DNA from: Williamsia sp. CHRR-6 | GTDB lineage: Bacteria; Actinomycetota; Actinomycetes; Mycobacteriales; Mycobacteriaceae | Direction: 5' to 3' | Assembly (NCBI RefSeq): GCF_018474015.1 | Contig: NZ_JAHCSG010000003.1 | Location: 248,001-312,000, forward strand | Length of the DNA stretch: 64,000 nt | Shown: positions 45,802 through 53,594 of the stretch, one piece after another | Layout: every line of letters starts with the position of its first letter | How positions within the stretch are numbered: position 1 is the first letter of the stretch | The notes under the pieces: generated by a model | Seen by the model: only the letters and a program-made list of their open reading frames with translations | Told to the model about the DNA's origin: nothing | The model's database searches: none | Made by a program: the position numbers and the translations under genes

Positions 45802-46401
45802 TCACAGCACGCCCCCACCCAGCACCCGCCCGGCCAGCCCGATGACCACCGGCACGATGCCCAGACACACGAACGCCGGCAGGAAACACAGGCCCAGAGG
45901 ACCCGCCACAGCCACACCGGCACGCTCGGCGGCGGCGGCAGCGCGATCGGCCGCGCCCGCCCGCTCGGCCTCGGACAACTCTGTGAGACCACGCACCGGC
46001 GACGATCCGGCGCGCGCCGATCGGCGAGCCATCGCACTCAGCGACACCGCCGCCGGGGAGGCGTCATCGTCGACCTCCCACGCCTGAGCCGGGTCGGCCC
46101 CCAGTTCCAGCAGCTCCGCGGCGCGATGCAGAGTGTCGGCCAAACCCGCTGGGGCCGAACGTGAGACGACTTCGGCTGCGGCAGCCACCGGCATCCCGGC
46201 TCGTAGACACACCGCGAGCAAGTCGTAGCTGGCGGCCGTGGCGAACGGGTCGTCTCCGCCGCGCCGGACGCCGAGCCACCGGGCTTCACCCGGTGTTCGC
46301 GGCGGTGGCGGATCGATCCGACACTGCACCCAGCCGGGGGGCGGAACCAGCAGCAGCGCGACAGAACCCGAGGCCCCGGCCGCCAACCACAACGGGTTCA
46401 C
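45802..46401 (-). CDS. TadC-like type II secretion F-domain protein (Rv3657c-like)
   Basis: A 199-residue inner-membrane platform protein with a T2SF helical domain (YDLLAVCLRAGMPVAAAAEVVSRSAP) and terminal membrane helices (GPLGLCFLPAFVCLGIVPVVIG). It corresponds to the second of two F-domain proteins in Tad systems (TadC). GTG 46401 overlaps the TadB-like stop by four bases (GTGA), which fixes the start; the longer frame begins inside the previous gene. Confidence 0.87.
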   Translation of the reverse strand: MNPLWLAAGASGSVALLLVPPPGWVQCRIDPPPPRTPGEARWLGVRRGGDDPFATAASYDLLAVCLRAGMPVAAAAEVVSRSAPAGLADTLHRAAELLELGADPAQAWEVDDDASPAAVSLSAMARRSARAGSSPVRGLTELSEAERAGAADRAAAAAERAGVAVAGPLGLCFLPAFVCLGIVPVVIGLAGRVLGGGVL

Positions 46402-47228
46402 GGGGTGGCTACCTTCGCGGTGATCCGCTCGGTCCACCACAACCCGGTCGCCACCAGCGCGGTACCGATGACCAGCAGGATGCCGCCGAGTCCCGGCGAG
46501 ACGAGCACCGACACCGGCGCCGCTCCCATCGCCTGCCCCAGGCCAACCCCTAGCAACGGCAACGCCGCCAACACTGCGGCCGTGGCCCGCGCGCCGGCCA
46601 ACGCCGCCCGGGTGCGATCACTGAATCGTCTCCGCGCCAACAGGTCTGCGCGCACCGCATCCAGCAGGTCCGCCATCGGCAGGCCATGTTGCTCAGCGGT
46701 GCGCCACGCGACGGCCACCCGGTTCCACGACGACTGCTGAGGCGCCTGAGCAGACTCGATGCCCTCGGCGACATCGCCACCGAGCTCGGCCCGTCCAGCC
46801 ATGCGGGTCAGCATCTGCGCCACTGCGCCGTGGACCGACGACTCGCCCCGGCCCGCGACCACATCGTCGGCGGCCTGCCGACAGGCGTGGGCGGGATGCG
46901 CCCCCACCGCGAGCTCGGCCACCATCACCCCCAGCGAATCGAGCAGCAGGTCGATGGCTTCGGCGTCATCACGCTCCCGACGCCGCACGTTGAGCCGATG
47001 TCGAATCGACAGGGCCACAACACCTCCGGCGATGAGGGCGGCAACCCCGGACCACAGCAGCAGACCAGCGCCGACCAGCGCAGCCACCAGCAGCGCCGGG
47101 AACGATCCGGCTCGGGGCACAGCGCCCTCGTCCAGGTGCAGGCACCGGTTCTCCGCGCGCCCACGTGGCCACAGTAGGAGCAGCGCAGCCACCGCAATCC
47201 CGACCAGACTCATTCCGACCGTGCTCAT
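46398..47228 (-). CDS. TadB-like type II secretion F-domain protein (Rv3658c-like)
   Basis: A 276-residue membrane platform protein: two N-terminal membrane helices, a T2SF cytoplasmic domain (LDSLGVMVAELAVGAHPAHACRQA, TAEQHGLPMADLLDAVRADL) and two C-terminal helices. It works with the TadC-like protein to anchor the secretion ATPase and extrude pilin. Overlaps its neighbours on both sides by four bases. Confidence 0.88.
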   Translation of the reverse strand: MSTVGMSLVGIAVAALLLLWPRGRAENRCLHLDEGAVPRAGSFPALLVAALVGAGLLLWSGVAALIAGGVVALSIRHRLNVRRRERDDAEAIDLLLDSLGVMVAELAVGAHPAHACRQAADDVVAGRGESSVHGAVAQMLTRMAGRAELGGDVAEGIESAQAPQQSSWNRVAVAWRTAEQHGLPMADLLDAVRADLLARRRFSDRTRAALAGARATAAVLAALPLLGVGLGQAMGAAPVSVLVSPGLGGILLVIGTALVATGLWWTERITAKVATP

Positions 47229-48406
47229 CGCGACACCCCTCGAGCCGCGATCAGGTCGTCAAGCAAGCCACGGTCCTGGGTGAAGCCGCTGTGACGCAAC
47301 CAGATCGGCACCATCTGCACCCAGCCGTCGAGACCGCGGCGCACCATCGCGATCTCGCTGATCCCCCGCGCGCCGTGAGCATCCCGGTTGACTCCGACCA
47401 CCACGTGTACCGCCGCCGCCAGCTGACTGTGCAGTGCGGCGCGGTCCATGCCGCCGAGGGCGGCCAGCGCCTCCATCCGCGCGGGAACTTCGGCGGTGGA
47501 GTTGGCGTGCAGCGTGCCGGCGCATCCTTCGTGTCCGGTGTTGAGGGCCGTCAACAGGTCCACCACCTCAGCGCCGCGCACCTCACCGACCACGATGCGG
47601 TCAGGCCGCATCCGCAGCGCTTGGCGCACCAGGTCGCGAACCGCCACCGCCCCAGCACCTTCCACGTTGGCGGTGCGCGCCACCAGACGCACCACGTGCG
47701 GGTGGGCGGGTGCCAACTCGACGGCGTCCTCCACGCACAGGATGCGTTCGCCGCGATCGACCCGGCCCAACATGGCCGAGAGCAACGTGGTCTTGCCCGC
47801 CCCGGTACCCCCGACCACCAGGAAGGACAGCCGCGCATCGACGATGGCGGTGATGTGCCCGGCCACCTCCGATGGGATGGCCCCGCGGTCGACGAGAGCA
47901 CCGAGATGTTGCGTGGCGGGACGTAACACCCTCAGCGACAGGCACGTTCCGTCCACGCTGATCGGCGGGATGACCGCATGCAGGCGCACGCTGTAGCCGC
48001 GTCGGCCGACGCCCGACAGCTGCCCGTCCACCCAGGGAGCTGCGTCGTCGAGTCGCTTGCCTGCGGCCAATGCCAAGCGCGCCGCCAACCGGCGCACCGC
48101 AGCATCGTCGTCGAATCCGATGTCGCTGAGCGACAGACCCGCCCCCCGATCCACCCACACCTGCTGCGGACCCACGACCAGGATGTCGGCGACGTCGGGA
48201 TCGGCCAACAGTTCTTCCAGCAGGCCGGCCCCCACCAGTTCGGTCTGCAGAAACCGCAACGCCTCCAACAGATCTGCATCGCCGAGGACACCTCCGGATT
48301 CGGAGCGGATCGCATCGGCCATCACCTGTGGGGTGGGGTCGGCGGACTCGGCAGCCAGCCGTTCTCGAACCCGGAACAGCAACGCAGCCCGGTCGCCGCC
48401 GCTCAT
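47225..48406 (-). CDS. TadA-like secretion ATPase (Rv3659c-like)
   Basis: A 393-residue CpaF/TadA ATPase that powers pilus assembly. N-terminal domain to residue about 150, then Walker A VVGGTGAGKTTLLSAML, the Asp box ILCVEDAVEL, Walker B RIVVGEVRGAEVVDLL, and the His box GHEGCAGTLHANS. The protein is expected to be a cytoplasmic hexamer. It overlaps both neighbours by four bases, consistent with one transcript. Confidence 0.93.
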   Translation of the reverse strand: MSGGDRAALLFRVRERLAAESADPTPQVMADAIRSESGGVLGDADLLEALRFLQTELVGAGLLEELLADPDVADILVVGPQQVWVDRGAGLSLSDIGFDDDAAVRRLAARLALAAGKRLDDAAPWVDGQLSGVGRRGYSVRLHAVIPPISVDGTCLSLRVLRPATQHLGALVDRGAIPSEVAGHITAIVDARLSFLVVGGTGAGKTTLLSAMLGRVDRGERILCVEDAVELAPAHPHVVRLVARTANVEGAGAVAVRDLVRQALRMRPDRIVVGEVRGAEVVDLLTALNTGHEGCAGTLHANSTAEVPARMEALAALGGMDRAALHSQLAAAVHVVVGVNRDAHGARGISEIAMVRRGLDGWVQMVPIWLRHSGFTQDRGLLDDLIAARGVSR

Positions 48407-49467
48407 GCCGCCATCCCGGAGGCCGCCACCGCGCGGTCGATGACGAGGTCGGCCGCGCGGCCCAGCTGGCTGCGTGCGGTGACCTGCAGACGCCCGTTCT
48501 CCACCTGCTCGGGTATCCCCCGCTGTGGGCGCATCGTGGTCAACAGGTCGATGCCGATGGTCCGGGCCATCGCCGAGGGGCGCAGTCCGCCCGGCGACGG
48601 TCCGCGAACCACCAGCTCCAGTCGGTCGGTGCTGCGGCGCAGAGCAGTGACCAGCTCCCGTGACGACGCGCAGCCGGTCACCGTCGCACAGGAGAGCACG
48701 ACCAACAGATCCACCGCCTCGGCCACCGCAGTCACCACGTCGTCGGCACCGCGGGGGAGGTCGATGACCACCAGATCGCCGGCCGTCCGCCCGGCGTCGA
48801 GGACACCGAGCACGGTCTCGACGCCCACCGGACGGCGATCACCGCGTCGAGGTGCAAGAACGGCCAGGTCACGTGCGGCGTACGGCAGGGCGGCATGCAG
48901 GCTGTCGGCGAAGACACGTCCGCGTTCCAGCGTCAGATCCGACCAACGCAGGCCGGGTGTCTCCTCGGCACCCAGCACCAGGTCGAGCCCGCCGCCGAGG
49001 GGGTCGGCGTCGAGTAGCAACACGGTGCGGCCCAGTTCAGCGGCCCCACGGAGCCCGATCGCCGCCGACAGCAGCGATGCGCCGGCTCCCCCGTGACCGC
49101 CGATACAGGCGATGGCGGCTCCAGCCCGACGGCGGGGTGCCCGCAACCGGGTGAGCGCAGCCACCACATCGTGTTCGTCGGCGGGCAACACGTATCCGTC
49201 GACGGCGCCGAGCGTGACTGCCGAACGCCAGACCACCGGGTCCATCGTTCCGCCCGCCACGACCAGCACCGCGTCGCGACGAGGCCACCCCAGCTCCACC
49301 ACCTGGGCCGCGATCGCAGCATCGATCACCACGGCGCGCGCGTCGGTCCAGGCGCGTCGCGCATTCTCGGCGGTGGCTGCGATGAGCTGATAGCCCGCGG
49401 CGGCGGCACATCGAGCCACATCGTCGGTCAGGTCGTCGCCCACCACGGACAGCAGCAAGTCGTTCAT
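48403..49467 (-). CDS. ssd: CpaE/TadZ-like ParA-family protein, septum site-determining Ssd (Rv3660c-like)
   Basis: A 354-residue protein, first gene of the tad-like operon. The N-terminal receiver-like part (MNDLLLSVVGDDLTDDVARC) is followed by a MinD/ParA-type ATPase whose P-loop is deviant (IGGHGGAGASLLSAAI), as in Ssd/CpaE proteins, then LLLDADPLGGGLDLVLG. Such proteins place the pilus machine at the pole; the mycobacterial homologue Ssd inhibits septum formation. ATG 49467 chosen; the ORF extends further but into the hairpin-rich region. Confidence 0.88.
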   Translation of the reverse strand: MNDLLLSVVGDDLTDDVARCAAAAGYQLIAATAENARRAWTDARAVVIDAAIAAQVVELGWPRRDAVLVVAGGTMDPVVWRSAVTLGAVDGYVLPADEHDVVAALTRLRAPRRRAGAAIACIGGHGGAGASLLSAAIGLRGAAELGRTVLLLDADPLGGGLDLVLGAEETPGLRWSDLTLERGRVFADSLHAALPYAARDLAVLAPRRGDRRPVGVETVLGVLDAGRTAGDLVVIDLPRGADDVVTAVAEAVDLLVVLSCATVTGCASSRELVTALRRSTDRLELVVRGPSPGGLRPSAMARTIGIDLLTTMRPQRGIPEQVENGRLQVTARSQLGRAADLVIDRAVAASGMAA

Positions 49468-49592
49468 GGGGGAATGGTGACCCGAGCCGACGACGCAACT
49501 CCGGTGAGAACAGGCCAGATCAGGGGAATCTGTGGACAGGCCGGCAACTGTGGACAACAGCGCGTGCCAGGAACGAAGACCCTTGAATAGAG

Positions 49593-49677
49593 GACGACCC
49601 CGGCCAGGGGGGGAGGAGGCCAGGGTCGTCGCGTTTCAGCCCCGGGGGGTCGGGCTGAAAGCCCCGGATGAACCGGG
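49593..49677. other. Cluster of three stem-loops
   Basis: Stem 1: GACGACCCCGGCC (49593-49605) with GGCCAGGGTCGTC (49618-49630), one mismatch. Stem 2: TTTCAGCCC (49634-49642) with GGGCTGAAA (49652-49660), perfect. Stem 3: CCCGG (49663-49667) with CCGGG (49673-49677). They could be a structured leader of the tad-like operon, a bidirectional terminator or a small RNA; no T-tract is evident. Confidence 0.5.
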
Positions 49678-49770
49678 TAACTGGAACTATACACACGCAA
49701 CCCTGGACGACCGCAAGTCTTGAGCACTACTTACTGCCCAGTAGTTTTGGCGCGCTGACCTGGATGTTGA

Positions 49771-49786
49771 CTGGTCAGATGACCAG
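49771..49786. promoter_or_regulatory. Perfect palindrome upstream of the HAD gene, GntR/FadR-like operator
   Basis: CTGGTCA-GA-TGACCAG, two perfect 7-base arms, flanked by TTGA and CCAA. The TGGTC...GACCA core resembles FadR-type GntR operators. It lies about 35 bp upstream of the HAD -10 box. No GntR gene is nearby. Confidence 0.35.
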
Positions 49787-49831
49787 CCAAAGCACCTCCG
49801 AGGCCGCGATCGCCCACGTACGCTTCTCGCC

Positions 49832-50653
49832 GTGACGCCATCCCCGCAGGGTGCCAGCGTAAACGGACAAATCGCCGCGTTCTTCGACCTGGACAAGACG
49901 ATCATCGCCAAGTCCAGCATGTTGGCGTTCTCCAAGCCCTTCTATGACGAAGGTCTCATCAACCGGCGCACGGTGTTGAAGTCCAGTTACGCCCACTTCC
50001 TGTTCCTGCTGACCGCCGCCGACGAGGACCAGGTGGAACGCCTCCGTAAGCACGTCACGCAGATGTGTACCGGCTGGAACGTGGAGCAGGTCAGCGGCAT
50101 CGTGGCCGAGACCCTCCACGACGTGGTCGACCCGCTGGTGTTCTCAGAGGCCGCCGACCTCATCGACAGCCACCGGGCCCGAGGTCACGAGGTGGTGATC
50201 GTGTCGGCGTCGGGCAGCGAGATCGTGACCCCGATCGGGCAGCTGTTGGGAGTCGACATCGCCCTGGCAAGTCAGATGAAGATCGTCGACGGCACCTACA
50301 CCGGCGAGCTGGATTTCTACTGCTACGGCGAGAACAAGGCGATCGCTATGCGCGAGCTGGCCGCCGCGCGCGGCTACGACCTCGATCGCTGCTTCGCGTA
50401 CTCCGATTCGATCACCGATCTGCCGATGCTCGAGGCCGTTGGCCGCCCGACCGTGGTCAACCCCGACCGCGCCCTGCGCAAGGTGGCAACTGCTCACGAC
50501 TGGCCCGTGGCATCGTTCAGTCGAGCGGTCTCGCTGCGCGAGCGCATCCCGGGCAATCCTTCGCGCGGAGCGCTGGCCGGTGCAGCGGTAAGTGTGGGGG
50601 CAGCGGTGGCCGGCGGCATCACCTATGCGCTGATCCAACGCCGCGGACGATGA
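49832..50653 (+). CDS. HAD-IB family phosphatase (SerB-like, Rv3661 counterpart)
   Basis: A 273-residue haloacid-dehalogenase enzyme. Motif I AAFFDLDKTIIAKSS, motif II VVIVSASGSEIV, motif III ENKAIAMRELAA (Lys) and motif IV YSDSITDLPMLEAVG are complete; the HAD-IB cap resembles phosphoserine phosphatase. A C-terminal hydrophobic helix (ALAGAAVSVGAAVAGGITYAL) suggests membrane attachment. The GTG 49832 is preceded by TACGCT and seven bases, the leaderless layout. It lies divergent from the tad-like operon, as Rv3661 does from Rv3660c. Confidence 0.9.
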   Translation: MTPSPQGASVNGQIAAFFDLDKTIIAKSSMLAFSKPFYDEGLINRRTVLKSSYAHFLFLLTAADEDQVERLRKHVTQMCTGWNVEQVSGIVAETLHDVVDPLVFSEAADLIDSHRARGHEVVIVSASGSEIVTPIGQLLGVDIALASQMKIVDGTYTGELDFYCYGENKAIAMRELAAARGYDLDRCFAYSDSITDLPMLEAVGRPTVVNPDRALRKVATAHDWPVASFSRAVSLRERIPGNPSRGALAGAAVSVGAAVAGGITYALIQRRGR

Positions 50654-50669
50654 GCACACGCAAGAACCC

Positions 50670-50698
50670 TTGATGTGACGGCCGTCACGGTGTAGAAC
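50670..50698 (+). promoter_or_regulatory. Promoter with embedded CRP-like palindrome
   Basis: TTGATG (50670-50675), a 17-bp spacer, and TAGAAC (50693-50698) form a recognisable -35/-10 promoter. TGTGA-cggccg-TCACG (50674-50689) fits the mycobacterial CRP consensus TGTGANNNNNNTCACA in all but the last base and occupies the spacer, where binding would be expected to block the promoter. Transcription would begin near 50705 and run into the gene-free stretch. Confidence 0.55.
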
Positions 50699-50704
50699 TG
50701 AATC

Positions 50705-51005
50705 ACGGAAGAACGGACGGCAAAGCCCACTCCGGAAGAGAAGGATTGGACCCCCGTTCCGCGCTTCCCAGCACGGATACCAAGCACCCACGCGGAGCGC
50801 GCCGCGCAAGGCACAAGTGTTGCGGGCCTGCGACATCGAGGTAGTTCTGATCCTGATCAGCCTTTGGGTAGGCGATGAGAACCAGGGCCCCCGATTCATC
50901 GCCGAGGCCACCCACGCAACCCACCGAGCACGCTTGGTAACTCGGATCCGTGCTTGGCGGGCGGCCGATGATCCCCGGTGGATCACCGACCGCCCGCAGT
51001 GCTGT
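50705..51005 (+). ncRNA. Candidate Ms1/MTS2823-type RNA polymerase-binding RNA
   Basis: About 300 bases without a credible reading frame follow a good promoter and end in a large hairpin: GCGGGCGG pairs with CCGCCCGC around an inner TGATCC/GGATCA stem (about 50965-51000). The position, between the Rv3661 and Rv3662c counterparts, is where mycobacteria encode the abundant RNA MTS2823/Ms1, which binds core RNA polymerase in stationary phase and has been predicted in related genera by synteny. The boundaries given are estimates. The identification rests on position, length, promoter and terminal hairpin, not on sequence alignment. Confidence 0.5.
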
Positions 51006-51016
51006 GTGCCAGATTG

Positions 51017-51463
51017 TCAGCCCGGCCGCACCGAGGTGAAGATCAACTCCACATGCTCAGCACCTCTCGGAGACGGGACGGATACCTCGCCACCGACGCG
51101 TACATCGGCGCGGCCCCGGATACGCGCAGTCAAGTCATACGAACCGGGTGGGACGACCGCGTTCTCCAACCCGCCGATCACTTCCGCAACCCCACCATTC
51201 GGACAACCGAGGGTCGCATCGGCGGTATAGGCGACCGCAAGCTCCACGATTTCGTCCCAGACGACAGTGTCGTCGGGTGCGGGCGGCTCGTCGATGTGGA
51301 TCGCCAGGTTGACGTAGTTGATATCTGTCGACACAGAAACTTTGAGCACCTCCTTCGCGAACTGAGCGAACGGGTCGTGAGTCAATTCGCTGTTATCGCC
51401 ATTCTTGGACCAGAGATAGAATTGAAAGTAGTAGACGAATATTTCGCCCTTGAAGACAGTCAA
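51017..51463 (-). CDS. ComJ-like protein, candidate inhibitor of the adjacent NucA/NucB-type nuclease
   Basis: A 148-residue cytoplasmic beta-rich protein. The N-terminal IFVYYFQFYLWSKNG and the C-terminal strand VVPPGSYDLTARIRG resemble the layout of Bacillus ComJ/Nin (SYHQFTV near the start, PKGDYQLT near the end), the inhibitor encoded next to nuclease NucA. The TTG start (51461-51463) overlaps the stop of the nuclease gene by two bases plus one (TTGA), so the two are coupled. DNA is of lower GC content than the flanks. The homology is a judgement from pattern, but the pairing with a NucA/NucB-type gene makes it more likely. Confidence 0.6.
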   Translation of the reverse strand: MTVFKGEIFVYYFQFYLWSKNGDNSELTHDPFAQFAKEVLKVSVSTDINYVNLAIHIDEPPAPDDTVVWDEIVELAVAYTADATLGCPNGGVAEVIGGLENAVVPPGSYDLTARIRGRADVRVGGEVSVPSPRGAEHVELIFTSVRPG

Positions 51464-52463
51464 GGAAGCGTCACCTGGAACTTATCGCCATCGAACACTC
51501 GGTTGTCGCTGTAAAAGGACTGCAGCAGACCACCTTGCGAATTTTGCTCCGCCAGCGGGACCCACGCGATGATTGCATTCGCTCCACCCTCACTGGTCCC
51601 AGCAAACGGGTACTCGTCGCAAGACTTGTCGACAATCGCTGGATCAGCTGGTGGCAGAGCCTTCATTCGGGCAGCACTGCAAGCGGCCTGGCGGTTCGCA
51701 CCAGTGGCACCCTTGTTACGGGTCAAAGTTGATGGCCGAAGATTCCAGAACGCGTTGCGAATGTTATTTGCAATGTAAGGTAGGCCAGACATTGTGGTGA
51801 GCACCGGCGTAACTGCAGGATTTATGCATCCTTGCTCATAGTACCTTTTCAGGCCTGGATTGTTGTCACACCGGAGGGTGTTTGGATCGTTGTAGGCGGG
51901 GGTCGTGATTGGTTCGGCGTCCGGGACGAGGAGGGTTGCCGTCATGCTGAATGTGCTGTTTCCCAGTGGCGCAGGCACTTCCATCGATCCTTGCGCCTGA
52001 AACGTTCCTGGCGATATCGCGACTGTGGTCGTCTGACCACTCTTAGCGGTGAAGATCAACTCTGAGGCCGGAAAATTGGGATCGATCAAGAAGCGGGTGG
52101 CGGTGACCCGAACCGTCCGGGTCAAGCTCTTGGGATTCAAGGTTTGATCGACTCCGATCAGGTAGGTCGCCTGAGCTATCACAGCTCCATCCTTGTCGAG
52201 CAGCCTGACCGGCAAAAAACTGTTCGCGCATACGGTGATCCGGTCGGCGGTACATGACGTATCTGTCACGGAAAGTGACTGAAGTAGCGACGGTGCGCTT
52301 CCAACCGGGGCCTTAGGTACGCCAGTGGTTATCGACTCAAACGGGCCAACTATGGAGCGACCGCCAGGGGGGGTGAAGCGTGCGCGAACGGCACCGAAGA
52401 CAGTGCTGCGGTCGTGACCGCAAGCCCGACTGCACAGCGGATGATTCCACGAGAACGAGACAT
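51460..52463 (-). pseudogene. Secreted DNase NucA/NucB-domain protein, frameshifted in a G7 tract
   Basis: From ATG 52463 a classical Sec signal peptide is read (MSRSRGIIRC, hydrophobic VGLAVTTAALSSV, cleavage after FAHA). At the run of seven G at 52368-52374 (seven C in the coding strand) this frame stops shortly after, while the mature protein continues in another frame as RSIVGPFESITTGVPK to the end at 51460. One extra C would join them into about 334 residues. The C-terminus holds SCDEYPFAGTSEGG and WVPLAEQNSQGG, the catalytic signature of the DNase NucA/NucB family (DEYPxA ... EGG ... VPxxxN). It overlaps the ComJ-like gene. It may be truly broken, phase-variable, or a sequencing error. 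Confidence 0.65.
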
Positions 52464-52608
52464 TGCCAACTTTCTTGGGGGATGGAATTTGATTGCGTTG
52501 AGCAACGTACATCCGACCGATACCCACGTCCACCCATTGTCCAATTTGTCTATATTCGTGTCCGACAATGGTTTGACAGCACCAGAAGGTGCAAAGCACG
52601 ATTACTTC

Positions 52609-53358
52609 TCAGCGGCGGGCGTCGGCAATCGAGCGGGCTTCGGTTGCGCCGGCCACCAAACCCTCACAGTGCAGAATCAGCCATGCCGCGACCGCATCGG
52701 GAGAACCGGATGCGAAACCTTCCGCCGCAAAACGGTAGTCGTCGATGCGCCGAAGCCAGGTCACCTCGGGGACGGCAAGAGTGTGCGGATCCAAACCGGT
52801 GGCAGCCGACACCAGACGCGCCGCTGCGCGAGCCACCACGCCGTTGGCCACCGCGAACGGCGCCAACGCCAGCAACTCGCCGTGCACCACCCCGGCCACC
52901 ACCGCCGCCGGCACCCGCGTACCCCCAGTCACCAACTGCGCCAACAGATCCAACCGTTCCGACACCTCGTCGTCGGCGCGGGGCCGTCCGATCACATCGG
53001 GGTCATCGGTCAGATCGGTCGCGGCCAGCAGATGCAGCTTGGCCAGTGCCTGCAGCGGCGCGCGAGTCCACACCCCCACCAACTGGTCCAACGAGTCGCC
53101 GGTCAACGCCAACGACACCCGCAGCGCCCCGGCCAACACCGGATCGTCGACCTGCTCGTCGCGGCGCAGCGCCCCGGTCACCCCGTCGATGGCCGCCGAC
53201 GAATGCGCCGCCCGCCACGAGGCCTCGGTGGACGACTCCAACCAACCACGCAGGTTCACCGGGTGCCGATGCACGGCGGCGATCGCATCGGTCGCCGACG
53301 CAGCGGCAGCCGCCACCCCGGGCAGATGCAGCAGGCCCGCGAGGGGGTCGCGACTCAT
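52609..53358 (-). CDS. Degenerate Fic-like protein (Rv3662c counterpart)
   Basis: A 249-residue all-helical protein at the place of Rv3662c between Rv3661 and dpp. The segment HGELLALAPFAVANGVVARAA, followed by RLVSAATGLDP, has the outline of a Fic core (HPFxxGNGRxxR), but the catalytic His is replaced by Ala and the anion-binding Gly-Arg residues are missing, so AMP transfer is unlikely. The function is unknown. ATG 53358 is used; a GTG at 53415 would add 19 residues. It is divergent from dppA. Confidence 0.7.
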   Translation of the reverse strand: MSRDPLAGLLHLPGVAAAAASATDAIAAVHRHPVNLRGWLESSTEASWRAAHSSAAIDGVTGALRRDEQVDDPVLAGALRVSLALTGDSLDQLVGVWTRAPLQALAKLHLLAATDLTDDPDVIGRPRADDEVSERLDLLAQLVTGGTRVPAAVVAGVVHGELLALAPFAVANGVVARAAARLVSAATGLDPHTLAVPEVTWLRRIDDYRFAAEGFASGSPDAVAAWLILHCEGLVAGATEARSIADARR

Positions 53359-53594
53359 CACCAACCCCCCGCTGGACAGATGGCACTCATCCGCCCACTG
53401 TGTCACCGCACACAACCGGAGGTTTCACCGCCCAACCCAAGTCGGGCAATTCGGACACAATTGTTTCCACCACGTTGACTCTCAATCCTGCGCTATTGCC
53501 AACGCATGCGGATGTGGTTCGCTAACGTTCGGCCCGTGTTCGTCCACACGTAACGACCCATGGGCCGCTTACGTCCACACACCAGAGGGAATCG

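Larger units (their letters stand above)
49468..49831. other. Intergenic region between the tad-like operon and the HAD gene, rich in hairpins
   Basis: This 364-bp divergent gap has no gene. It contains three consecutive stem-loops (49593-49677), a palindromic operator-like site (49771-49786) and the -10 box TACGCT of the HAD gene (49819-49824), seven bases before its GTG. Confidence 0.6.
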
